From the NCBI GenBank assembly GCA_950022655.1, contig OX465581.1, forward strand, positions 29,235,300 to 29,299,299: 64,000 nucleotides of DNA. The letters run 5' to 3'. The notes under the pieces were generated by a model, which saw only the letters and a list, made by a program, of their open reading frames with translations, was not told the origin of the DNA and searched no databases. This DNA is from Alentia gelatinosa. Taxonomy: Eukaryota > Annelida > Polychaeta > Phyllodocida > Polynoidae. Shown piece after piece: positions 26,775-38,420 of the stretch (position 1 is its first letter; each line of letters opens with the position of its first letter). The position numbers were made by a program, and so were the translations under genes.

Positions 26775-27754
26775 TATATCCGATGAGATATGGTGTTCTG
26801 TTTCATACAAAAGAGTGAAGCTATGCTGGTGAATGTATCCGCCTATTCATATGCGGATGCTGTCCGGGGTGGTACCCCTATTGACATCTAGAGGTGATAT
26901 TTCTGTATTGGTCTATGTTTATGTGATGAGGTATGGCCTACAGATTGAATACGTGTATAAGAGACCCGGTTCATATTGGGCTTTCCGTGATTCAGTGTCT
27001 GTGCATGCGATCAGGTGCGATGGAGCACGCCTGGAGTCAGGATGTGTATACAACAATGTTCACGTATGGCATTGTGAAAGGGAAACACTATGGAGGGGAT
27101 TGTGCAGGATATGTGGGGGTTTATAGCCACCCACCTCTCATGCCATCCACCAACTACCTCCCGCTGACAACGGGAAATCACCAGGGTGATAGATGCGTCC
27201 CCATGGCAACCAGCACCGAGTAGCCCTCCTCCAGGCAGGGGCACTCCAGGGGGGATCATGGGGGCCCAGACATCGTCGACTTTACAATTATGTTACCATT
27301 ACACGCGCTACTTTCCGACGATCGGCTCGTAGAGTGCTACCCATTCATGTATCGTGTAGTGTAATTACCTAATATTTTTGTTCTCCTATGCATCAAGTAT
27401 AATCGCAGATGATGTGTTTCTTGGCGGGTTTTTTTCTGATTGGTTTTCGGTGTTTGTTCCTGCTTGAAATGGGTGTCGTGGGACCTCGGGATACAAGTCA
27501 TGACAAGAAGAAGGGCAACAAATTCTAGAGGGGAAATTCCTGGACAGTGGCGGAACTGGTAGTAATATCGGATTACTGTAATTTATTGAAATACTTGCAT
27601 CTCACGGAGCTGCATGACCGATGTAGTTGCCCTATAGTGCTGGAAGACCTTCATACCAAATAATTATTTTTACAGGTGACCGCCCCATTTCATTTGAGCT
27701 GACCTTTCAGTTGCATCTATTTCCTAGGGTACTATTGTCACAGCCCTAGTTTTA

Positions 27755-28209
27755 GAGGGTGCGTCCACCAACCACGACAGGGCTGCGACAACGGCTTTCC
27801 AACAAGGTCCATGACAGCTCTACGATTGGAAGGCGTGTCGTAGCCTTGTCGTGGTTGGTGGACCCTAGTTCCCGACAAGAGGCTATGACAAGGCCCCGAC
27901 AGGCTGCGACACAAAGCTTGTCGGGAGGTTGTCGGAGGCCCTCCGACAAGGCCACGACAATATCGAACATGTTCGATTTTTGCTACGACTGGACGTTTGT
28001 CGTGGAGTGTTGTGGTTTCCTCAATATCACTGTCGTAGTGTGTCGGAACCATGGGCGCCTTTTTTACGGAAACCAGCAACGTCTACGACATGCCCCGACA
28101 CAGCTGTCCCGACAATGCTCTTCTCACGACAAGGCTGTGACAAGGCTGCGATTGGAACTTTCATGTCGGCACTTGTCGTAGCCTTGTCGTGGTTGGTGGA
28201 CGCACCCTC
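27755..28209. mobile_element. Non-autonomous DNA transposon, PIF/Harbinger-like by its TTA duplication
   Basis: A 455-bp element with perfect 25-bp terminal inverted repeats (outer bases GAGGGTGCGTCCACCAACCA) is flanked on both sides by TTA (27,752-27,754 and 28,210-28,212). A 3-bp TTA target duplication is typical of the PIF/Harbinger group. The interior is full of CGACAA/TTGTCG units. It also holds an inner inverted copy of the terminal sequence near 27,848-27,864, so the left third can itself fold into a hairpin. No transposase is encoded. Confidence 0.88.
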
Positions 28210-28212
28210 TTA

Positions 28213-29617
28213 CTCATACAAATACCCGAAAAGCTATATTACTGAGCGGTTCTTTCATACAGCAGTTTTACAATGTTATTTCAATGGTTGTGGATACATT
28301 TGTACTTAGGAAAAACTGCATTGAGATCTATAGGTATTGAAAATAGGCCATGAGTTTTGGCTTGCCACATAATCACACTAAGCTTTGCCTCGTGAGATTA
28401 TGCCGCAACCTAAACGAATGCCGTATTTTCAGAAGTTGGAGAATTCCCATGAGTATATTGTTTCTTTTCGGTGAATACTAAAGAACAGGTTAAGTCATAC
28501 ATTGATGGAAATAGACACATTTTAGAACATATTGTCAAAATATTTATCTTGATGAAATCCCATTAATAAACATGGGTTACATGAGACATACATAAGTATT
28601 CTATGGGTATTAGGACATTTATTCCATGGATCTTTACTAAGTTTAAAGATCTGCTTACCAAGTGCGAGATTCCAATTATGAAACTGTCAAACAAAGGTTC
28701 TACTTTTCTAGATACCATCTGATAGGGATTCATGGTTGACTTTGCGGCTGTCACTTGGAGAATGAGCACTGTGCTCGTGATGTCTTTTCTGACATTGTTA
28801 ATTATCGGGGAGATGATACAAGAATACAGAAGATTCTGCCTCACTAGTTATAGACTAGGCATTAGTAGAAGAAACTCATCCAACCTGCATATTGAAAACA
28901 TAATCAGTAAACTTAGTATAACATTTTTGCGAGCACATTTTTGCGACATCCCCTGTTGAATAAACCATTTCAGAATCGAGGCTGAAACATCATTTCATTA
29001 CTTGAGGTAAAGGAGAGCCAATAGCACGATTTTTCTTCGAGATTCAGAAACGTTCCCTGGCAAGGATGCACATGATTCTGACGGGTAAGATAAGATCAGC
29101 TCCACCTAAATGGAATTCTCATTGCACTGGTAGGATTGATCTGGATCAAATTCAACATCGGAAAAGCTCCCTCACTAAAACTGCATCAGAATGATTGGAA
29201 AGCGTGCGAGTCACTGAAAGTCATTTTCTTTTCTCGCTTCACGTCACATTCATTAGATTGTTATTTCACACTCGTTTTATTTCCATTTCTCCGTGATTGG
29301 TCTTTGCTATATGGATATTCCATTTTCAATAGTTAAATATTGATAGAACTGGTGATTTATGGAAAGCTGCAGGAACTAAAGACAACAAAATCAGTTCAAT
29401 TTCCTGCGGCACCCTCTGGCCTCCAACTGGAACACTTCCGGAGAAAGAATTTGAACCATATATTGGCCATCTATCTATGAAGGCAGATGTAGGCGACGGA
29501 ATGGATGCGTTTTAAAATGTTTTAACTTTCAGGATAAATTAGATAATCTTAACAAAAGCTGAAAATGTCCTGCTGCAATCAAAGTCATATATAGAAAATA
29601 AGAGGAAAGACAAAGAC
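28213..29617. other. Non-coding stretch
   Basis: AT-rich; nothing beyond short frames between the Harbinger-like element and the 1.34-kb inverted-repeat block. Confidence 0.5.
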
Positions 29618-30361
29618 CATATGGGTGGGATTTTTCAAACCTGCTAAATTACCGAAAACAGGGTTATTTAAGGCTAATGTTGTATAAACGTATCTCATCG
29701 ATTTAAAAGTGGCATTTTTTGGTGCATCTCTAGATGATCTTTCATTCCAACATAGGGTTTTGTGTAGCTCTGAGGAATTTTTCCTTCCGAAAATCAACAA
29801 AAACTGAGTTTTTCTAGTGTTTTCACTTTTTTTCAAAATCTTGGAGGCACAATGTTGAGCCAATTGTTTCTAGTAACTTGTTTAAAGCATATGTCATGAG
29901 AAGTGTAGACAATATAGTTTTGAAAATTGGTTAAAGTTTGAAAAAATATCAAAATGGTAAAATCTATCCAAGACCTTTAAATTTTCCAACTGAGAGCCCC
30001 ATAGAGCATGTTGTCCGACACCCCAATTATGAGAGGATTGTACTAATGAGATATACAATGAGAAATGAATTTTTCTTTATTGTAAAATGTTGACCAATAT
30101 CCTGACTGTAAGACCTGAAAGTTTCAACACAATCAGATTATCTATTCTGATATTAAAACATTGTGATTTCATGATGATATTTTTTCCAAAAAATGGGCTG
30201 TTGGACAATACACCTGTTAAAAGATGTATAGAAGAAATAATAATCATAATAGAATAACAAATACCCCTGTATATGTTAAGTATCCCTACCACTTATGAAT
30301 AACCAGTTTACTTTTTTCCTAAATAAAGAAATGTACTTCTTGTGGTTAAAAAACTGAAGAT

Positions 30362-30395
30362 GTGTTGTCCGACACCCCGGGGTGTCGGACAACAC
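30362..30395. repeat. Perfect 34-bp palindrome (two fused 17-bp motifs)
   Basis: GTGTTGTCCGACACCCC is followed immediately by its exact reverse complement, with no spacer. Single copies of the motif occur at 30,548-30,564 and 30,567-30,583 (tandem, 19-bp period) and a near copy at 30,008-30,024. Confidence 0.95.
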
Positions 30396-30547
30396 GCTCA
30401 GATAAAAGTCATGAATTTGGGGTTGTTTCTTATCAGTAATTGAGTGGTTTGCTTTGAAAAACGAAGATTTCTATCATTTGATTAAGAATATAAAGGATTA
30501 TAGCCACAAATATTATTTTGTCCATTGTTCTGAGTGATTTAAAAAAT

Positions 30548-30583
30548 GTGTTGTCCGACACCCCTTGTGTTGTCCGACACCCC
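30548..30583 (+). repeat. Tandem pair of the 17-bp GTGTTGTCCGACACCCC motif
   Basis: Two exact copies separated by two bases, with a decayed third (TGTGTGGCCCAACACC) directly after. The motif includes TGTCGGACA-like dyad symmetry. Confidence 0.9.
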
Positions 30584-30956
30584 TGTGTGGCCCAACACCT
30601 AAATATGCTCATAGCTTTTGTTTCATATCTAATATGTGATAGAGATGTCTTGGGTCAAATATAACATATGTCACCATATAATATCAGTTTTTCTCAAATT
30701 ATAACCTTTTATAAAGTTCCTTGAAATTTCAAATATTTTATAGGGGTGGACACCATGCAGTATTTTACACAATTTCAAAAGGCTCTAAAATCTGAACCAT
30801 TTGTCTGATTTTGTTGGAATAATGTTTTTCTGGAAGGTACTTAGTAGGAGACTAATATAAAATATAAAAAGAAGTATTATTCTAAAATTATTTTTTGAGT
30901 GTAAAATCCCAGGAAGAAAGCGTAATTTAGCAGGTTTCAAAAATCTGACCCATATG

Positions 30957-33900
30957 TGCACGGCAATTCATACAAACGCCTGATTCAAAGTGCCAACTGT
31001 AAGTAGTAGTCTCAGGAACCCCTATCACCCCCATCCCCCAACTCCCACCACTGGTACACTCAGTCTTATTACCCTCCCGGCTTACCTCACCAGACTTTGC
31101 TCACGAGGTACCCTCAACTCCTGTTTTATTCAGAACACGCCGTATTTCCACTAATAGTGCTCCTGCAGACTGAATATATAATCACCAGTGACGTCACGAC
31201 ACGCCGTGTTCCGGTGGCGTCCCTTGGCGGTAGCGAACCCACGGATACGGGGTACGTTAAACATTGAACACAGTAAAGAAAGCGGATGGAGCGTGGGTGG
31301 AAGGGGTGGAAGGGGGTGGTTCTTGATTGGTGACCAGGCAGCACATGCGTGATCTTGATTCAACGTTTGTATATCAAGGTAAAGGAACATAAAGTGTGCA
31401 TCACCCAGTCTTCAATATATAGGCAATTGCGGTCTATGGTAATCACAAAATGGTGTTTCATAAGCATCTTGCCCTGAAGAAGGGAAACACTTTACCGAAA
31501 CGTGGACCATGACCGTATCTTTATACTGTTTAACGATCTATCTTACAATAATTCTTTTAAAACAAACCTAACGTTCATGGTGTGGTGGTGTTGATCTAAT
31601 CTATATTTGTTTCATGATGACTTAGCTCTAGCGCACAGGGATTATATATATATAGAGATATATTTTCATGGGTTTTTCTTCATACAGCATCTAATGAGAA
31701 TCGGGTACGCAACATTGAAAAATGTTTAGAGAGAAATTTATACAGATGGCAACATCAATCATAAATATTTCCTATAAAAAAATAGTAATCTTCTATTGAC
31801 ATTGCATTTCTTTAGAAGAAGTAATCTTCTATTGACATTGCATTTCTTCAGAAGATGTAGATCACATGGTAAGGTATAACCTGGTATCCTACAATATGAT
31901 GTGCCGAGATCAGACCGACACTTACAGGATCTGCTGCCAGATACAAAATTATTTTGCGTCAGTAACTTCCGGCATTACTTGGGTCCAGTGTAGGTCTTTG
32001 AACAGTGAAGGCTTAATAATCTAGGTAATCTGGCCAATATATTGATGCAGAAGTTACTGTTCAAGAGTACAATGCTATTTCTAACTCTAGTTTATTATTC
32101 ACCTGCTGATAATAGGCGGAAACACTGGCGTCAAAGCACAGGTGTCTGTGAGCAGTATATCGTGAGATGGGCAACGTAATTAGGTGGATACCATAGAATG
32201 ATGGGCATAATTTCCCTTGTGCATAGATCTGACATTAAATGGGGCTATCAAATGGAGGACCACGCCTGGGGGAATTATTTATTACATAACATGTCCATTA
32301 CCTTTTCAGAACTATCAGATCCTGCATAGTACGGCGCAGGCTCCCTATGTTAGACAACAGGTGTGTTTTATAAATCACTCAAAGCACACTATCCAAGAAT
32401 ATGCTACTGCTGCATGCCCCATCAGCTACACACTATCCTCTGTTAAAGTTCACGTGTTCCTTGTATCTGATTTCACGTCATGGTGTGTTCATTTACCTGT
32501 TATAAATACCCTTGTTATGAAAATCGTCTTAGAATTTAAGATGTGATTACCTTCTGACATACAACCTTTCTTTGAGAAAAGACAGCACTTCTCTTCGTTT
32601 TAAGACATGTTATCAGGCAATTTCATAACCATCTAACAGAAATAAGCAATCTATCTGATATCTAACTTATTTATTATGTATTATATTTTCATCTAGAAAT
32701 TTTTAATTTTATATCTCACGGCTGTTGTCTTTATGCGAAGCTCAATGTTATTTATTTTACTTTAACAAACCTTCATGTGCAAATCTTCCCGGATTCAAGA
32801 GGAATAGTTGTGAAGAGCGCAACATTTATTCCCAAGTCTGATCACGTTAAAATACACTCGCAGAATAGAATGAGTCAGCAACAACCATGTCAGCGCCATC
32901 TTTTCTTAGGCTGGTACGGCCTCGGCTACTTGAAGACACGCGGCGCTAATATGTGTAGGAATTAAGCGTCAGGAGCTGGTTTCAGGGCCAGACTTTCGTT
33001 TCCTAACCGTTTTTATGCTTTGCGATCCGAGAGTACTCTGAGATGGGTAATCTAGGAGTGAGCTTGTATTTATAGACTCTATAACATTATCTTTGTCATT
33101 GAATGACTCTTATCAATTTATAGAATCTTCACAGAGCCAACGCTGTCAGGGGTCTTAGCATATTCTAGAGGGATCTTACGGGATATCTGATTTGAATATA
33201 TTTTATGTATATCTAGACATATCGAAATCTTAACAAATAGCTGACTTACAATTAGTTTATTCTAGTAGGAAATTATACTTGTAGGCGTGCATGTGTATTT
33301 CAAAGTTTTCATCACCATATATTATTCATTGGATTCTTGCAGGGTCTCCATTTCAAATGTAATCCTCTTGGCGATGGGTTTCACCGATAAAAGGATGTAT
33401 AGTATTTAGGTAGTTCCTTATCTCTACTCTCGTGGTTCTCTAACACAATAACTTCGCCACTTTGATATAATAGCTAGTCTTTCTCCGTCAATTCTAATCA
33501 CTAAGACGGAACGAGAAAGCCCATTCAGTTCAATCAACTTGTAATGTATGCGGTGAATGGAGCGTCAACGTGGACCTTTATTGAATTAAGACCGCGCAGA
33601 ACATCCTACCTCTCCCATTAAGGAGTCCCATTCTACTCCCCATAAATCAATATCTAATTCATGTATATTGGAATATGAAGTGGTCGTGTGCCCATAAATT
33701 TCACGAAGTCGAAGCATTTTTGTAAGTCATACGCACCGAGAAATGCTGACCCGGTGACAATGTAAAACACACAGCCAGATTACTAATGACTTATAGCATG
33801 GTTCCGGTGATGGTATAAGAGATCTTCATTGACATTATTTGCCACCAGAAAGATTAAGGAGGTCAATGGATATCTGCCCCATGTGCCTCTCCTGTCCTAA

Positions 33901-36399
33901 TATAATAACGGAGTATTGTTTAATATGGGCATCCCACATCGTGAACGTGACCTAGTTTAGATTTTGGTAGAAATGCGTCAAGGTGAATATTGTCAAGCCA
34001 TGTTGTCGGCCGTGATTTCTGATTTTAGAAATGGCATCAATTTGAATACATCCTAGTGCTCAATTCTATTGTTCGATAATAACAGTCTTTACTTCTAAAA
34101 CACGCACACGTATAATCTGAATGAAGTATTCGTTGAATTACTCTTGGAAAATATCATAATACAAAGATTCCCGCGATCTAATTTGGTCGCGTTTCCACCC
34201 CATTTCCAGAAGCAGCCACCATGACTTGTAATCTCACCAATCTATGCTACTGACGACAGTGATGCCCCCTACGTCTAATTTATGGGTTCCTATTTTTTTT
34301 TTAAACATAGCCACCCTACAGTGGAATATATAAAATATGGGTAGCTTCCACACCCAAAGCCTGGTCAGATGCTAGGAGACTGTGGAGATGGTGGGGCAGG
34401 AAGGGAGACTGGTAGGAAGCTATGGTCCCTTGGTGGGTTCGCCCGACGTAGATGTATCGACCTCCGGCACACAGCCCCCCATTCACCGGGGTCTGGGGTA
34501 ATACGCATCGATCCATGGAGGCGTGTGAGGAAGGGCTTCAGGGATGTGGGAGAGGAGGGCGACAGGGTAGGCGGGTGGCGGGATCGAGGCCGCCTGGAGG
34601 CTTCCCCATCACGGCCGGGACGTCAGAGGGTCGTGCCCGGTCACAAACGGTCAGCGTGGGACGCTCTCCAGGGTGTGCAGATGTCACCGAGAGGCCACTT
34701 TTCACGGGTATTGGGTAATGGGCGGTCGTTTGTCAAAGTTATACCAACATTCAGCCTGTGGAACAGACTTCGAGTACATGTATCTATTAAATGGCAGGTT
34801 GCTGTTGGATATTTAGAATTAGAACAGATCATCCCTCTTTTTTTAAAATCCTTTGTTTTTTTACTGATTTTTAATTTATTTGTTATCTAATAATATTCTA
34901 ACTGTGTAAAACAAGACCTATGTAACGACATTGAGTGGAAATGATATGCTAACTGGATTGTCATTCCATTCATAACCAACATAATAAAACCTAAAATATG
35001 AAATTACATGACAGCAACTACATCATTATTTTTTCACTAATGGAAAACCAATTAAAAGTAAATTAAGATCTGATATAGCTTTCGTCGGTTTTGAAAATAA
35101 AGGGGGGGAATACAGTGGGAGATCTTACCCTGTGTTAGAACTGTTGGTATATAACTAAAAAAAGAAAACAAAGAAAGGGAGAGTAAAATACATAATGATC
35201 TCTGCAAAAGCAATATCTCAATACAAAGTGATGGTGTGTTCTTGCACGGAGGCCAATATGCCATAATTCAATATCGCTGGATCAGCTAACTTTCATTACG
35301 ATTGATTGATGACAGTGTCACCTTTAAGGAGACAGAAAACGTGTCAGGGAGCCGCCTATCATAGCAATATCCAACCCGTGAGTGACAGCTTCACAAAAAT
35401 GATGTACTTCAAGCTCCTTGTGGAGAAAGCATGTTTTAAAGGTCCGGAAATGAAACCGGTCCTTTGTAAAGTGGTCCCGCGGGGCCCAATCCGCACTAAT
35501 TAGTATTAAATACTCTCATGAATCACCATCTTCATCTTCTTATAATAGGAACTGGTACAGAACACGTCCTTTGTAAGGCAATGGTCGATCCATCATGTTT
35601 TGTCCATAGGAATGCATAGGCACGGAGACATCTTAACAAGATGGATATTTTCAATATGATTAAGAGTGAGAATGCATGTACATATCTTATATATTCTAGG
35701 AGTTGTTATAGCCACTGACAGACACTGTACAATATACACCGTGACTTGGGGATTTATCATTTCTTTCTGTGGAGTTAAGGGCAGAATAGTATAGCACATC
35801 CCGTGATACCGCAGGCTCTGAGCTGCTCTTTCAGTTGCTCCTCCTCAAGGACTGCTATGGAGGAGGACAGTAAGAGAAGCTCTTAGCCAGACCACCACGC
35901 CCCATCTGCCATTCCTGGGGATTATCGACCGTTGGGATTACAGAGAGGGCTCTCCTTAATCCCGACCATGTCAATGGCCGAGGCGACCACCGCCCCATCT
36001 CCTCGTCTCGTCCCCGACACGTCTATATATACCCCACCAGGTGCTCTTACTAGAGTCAGAAGGAGGGGATTTCTCCCTGCGCCTTCCCTTCACACCAAAA
36101 TCCAATGGTATGTGTCAGCTTCCACACATACCTCAAATCTGCCCACACCTCCTGAGGTGACCTTCCCATTTCCCATTTTTCTATGGAGATAATGAATCTC
36201 TACCTTTCGAGCCCTCATCTATCGGACGCACCAGCCCCATATTCAGTTGCGCCCCTGTTCTATCCCTAACATACTCCTGCTCTCACCTCTACTTGATCAC
36301 AATCAGAATTCTTTCCAAGCAAATGTAAAGGATGTCATTTCTTTCTAAAATACTACAAGAATTCTAACTCACATGCAGCTATCCCGTTACTCATCACGC
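30957..36399. other. Non-coding stretch
   Basis: Contains the 36-bp tandem repeat at 31,784, the CTGAAGAAGGG...CGAAACGT motif at 31,475-31,504, and a GC-rich patch at 34,340-34,720 with a 173-codon frame that shows no domain. Confidence 0.5.
31784..31855 (+). repeat. 36-bp direct tandem repeat, two copies
   Basis: Units at 31,784-31,819 and 31,820-31,855 start AGTAATCTTCTATTGACATT and differ at one base. Non-coding. Confidence 0.9.
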
Positions 36400-38420
36400 C
36401 ATTTCGAAGGTGACAAGGGGAAACGGCGCTGCCTGGCATAAACACACACTCGTTCTTAGTGTCGAGTTGGCAGTGCAATGTTTTACCTCCTCACCATTAA
36501 TGAACCGCACGCAACTAAGCGCCAATAAAACCTTTGATGGGAAGGGTCCACAAGCTGTAAATCTTTCGGGAAAGAGTATCTGTTAACGCCGAAGGACTTT
36601 GTAGTGGGTACACTCGATGGGCGTTAAAACGCCATTAACAGTTCCCAAATCTATGTAGAATGCAAATTGTATTTCAACGCTGAATGAATATAATGAGTAC
36701 AGCGCCATTGTCATATTAATGTTATGTCCATACACTACAGTAGACAGGGCGAACCAGTGAAGAACTGGGATTGAATCGCCAGTCTTTCCTATATAGCAGA
36801 GGAATGGGTGATAGAACTGGTGTATAAGATATAGGATAATAATATGCTAATGTTGGTGGGGGGAAATAGACATTTCTTGAGAATAAAGCGCAGGTTTAAC
36901 TGGCCGAGAGAATTATTGTTACTTTAGTATACTACAATGATACAACTGTTTTACTGGCCGATGGCAGCAGTGTTAAACTCGCTCCTGTAGCAATATTTAG
37001 AGCGAACCTGATACCCTTGATAAGAACAGATGCAAACGACGTCTGGCATAATTCATATTCTGTGCATCTCAGGACAGTCATAAACCTAACGCGGTAAGGC
37101 AGGTTTTTAACCGGATTTATGAAATATTCACGCTACCAACGTGTTCAGCACGGCTCCACGGGCCACATCTTTATTTTTTCCATGGTCCCCTTTTCTCTTC
37201 TTCTCCTGGGGGAGAGAAATGAAGGAAGAAATACGCGGGAATAAAAGTTGATGTTTTATTCATGAGCTGGCGGTATTCTATCAGGAGGACGACGACGGTA
37301 GGGGTGATACCTGGTCGAGGCTTTTATGACAAGACCACGTGATGAATAATGAGCGTGCGGTCGTGTCCTATTGATCCGCCTGTCTCTGTGTACATCCTGT
37401 GCCCCCGTCCCAAGACGTTAAACTAAAAGCATGTAGCTGGACACCTGAAAGCATAGAAACTCCCTGGAGAATAACAGTGAACGGATTGAACCTGGCCGGA
37501 CAAGACTATTCCACGAGCGTCTGCAGGAGCCAAAGGTTGTCTGATCTAGTCTGGCCTGGTCTGCTATGATGGAGGATCCTTGTGGAACACTCCTAAACAC
37601 ACTAGGGTAATAATCCGTAGAAGGAAACCCCACACTATTCAAGAAGGGTCTGCTCATGGTTTTAAATACAATGTATGTTTGCACGCCCGGGTTGAATTTT
37701 ATAAGCTTATTCTGCAGTTGTCATCCAGGATTAGACTCACAAAACTTGAAGTGGTTCCCTTATTGGCTTTTTCTTACAGAAAATAATTGGTGGCTCGAGG
37801 TATACGTGTCCATTTTTACATCAGCTACAACTACATCATAGTTCAATGATTAGCCCCCGTTGCTTGCTCATCATATCCTTCCCGTCCGATATCATCACCT
37901 ACTTAGAACGACGTCGTCGTCATTTACGCTAATGCACCACCTGATAACAAAGGGAGAAAGCCATCTGCACAAAGCCCTCCCCTCCCACCACAGTCACCCC
38001 TCCTCCTCCTCCTCCTCTCTCCCAAGCTCCACTGCTCCATGGTCAGCCCCACATAAAACATACCCAGAATGGCTGTCTCTCCTCCAAGATGTGCCCACCA
38101 CTCTTCTCCAATTTGTTTGGGGCTCGTGCGCCAGAGGCCGGAGGAGGGGCCCTCCGCGCCACAAAGAAGACGAGCAAAAGAGCAGCTCTATGCACATTGT
38201 CGAGGCCAGCACGAGAAAGCCATTACAGGAGAGTGGCCGCTTTGATTGATCCTCCGTAATTAGCCTGCTAATTATGTGTCGCTGTTACTCTATACACTTG
38301 CCTATAAAGGGGCCTGGCGGACACTATTAGCACTAAATCAGAATTAGCCCTAATCACCACCATTCAGTTTCGTCAAAGAAATTCTAATGAAAATTTTCCG
38401 CGCATCTGCGTGAGTTTGCC
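36400..38420. promoter_or_regulatory. Possible regulatory (enhancer-like) region
   Basis: No coding exon is visible. Higher-complexity patches carry homeodomain- and TCF-type words: ACCATTAATGAACC and CCAATAAAACCTTTGATGG near 36,495-36,540, GTTAAAACGCCATTAACAG near 36,623, and GTAATTAGCCTGCTAATTATG near 38,256. Such grouping can mark developmental enhancers, but each word is short and could be chance. Confidence 0.2.

Larger units (their letters stand above)
29618..30956. mobile_element. 1.34-kb block bounded by 35-bp inverted repeats
   Basis: 29,618-29,652 and 30,922-30,956 are reverse complements at 32 of 35 positions (core GTAATTTAGCAGGTTT). Shorter matching pieces such as TGTTGGAAT lie further in. 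The interior is AT-rich and has no long frame. It carries all copies of the GTGTTGTCCGACACCCC motif found here. A non-autonomous DNA transposon is the simplest reading; no target duplication was confirmed. Confidence 0.65.

Noticed and set aside
27738..28309. Overlapping 110-140-codon frames on both strands
   Set aside because: They lie inside the Harbinger-like element and arise from its CGACAA/TTGTCG repeats; the two strands give mirror frames.
31475..31504. Functional hammerhead ribozyme
   Set aside because: The core strands are in the right order, but the closing pair of stem II is not canonical and stem I cannot be drawn; kept only as a low-interest motif.
34369..34890. 173-codon plus-strand frame
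   Set aside because: Arg/Gly-rich from a GC patch, then Phe/Leu-rich from AT-rich DNA; no domain, and overlapping frames on both strands are equally long.
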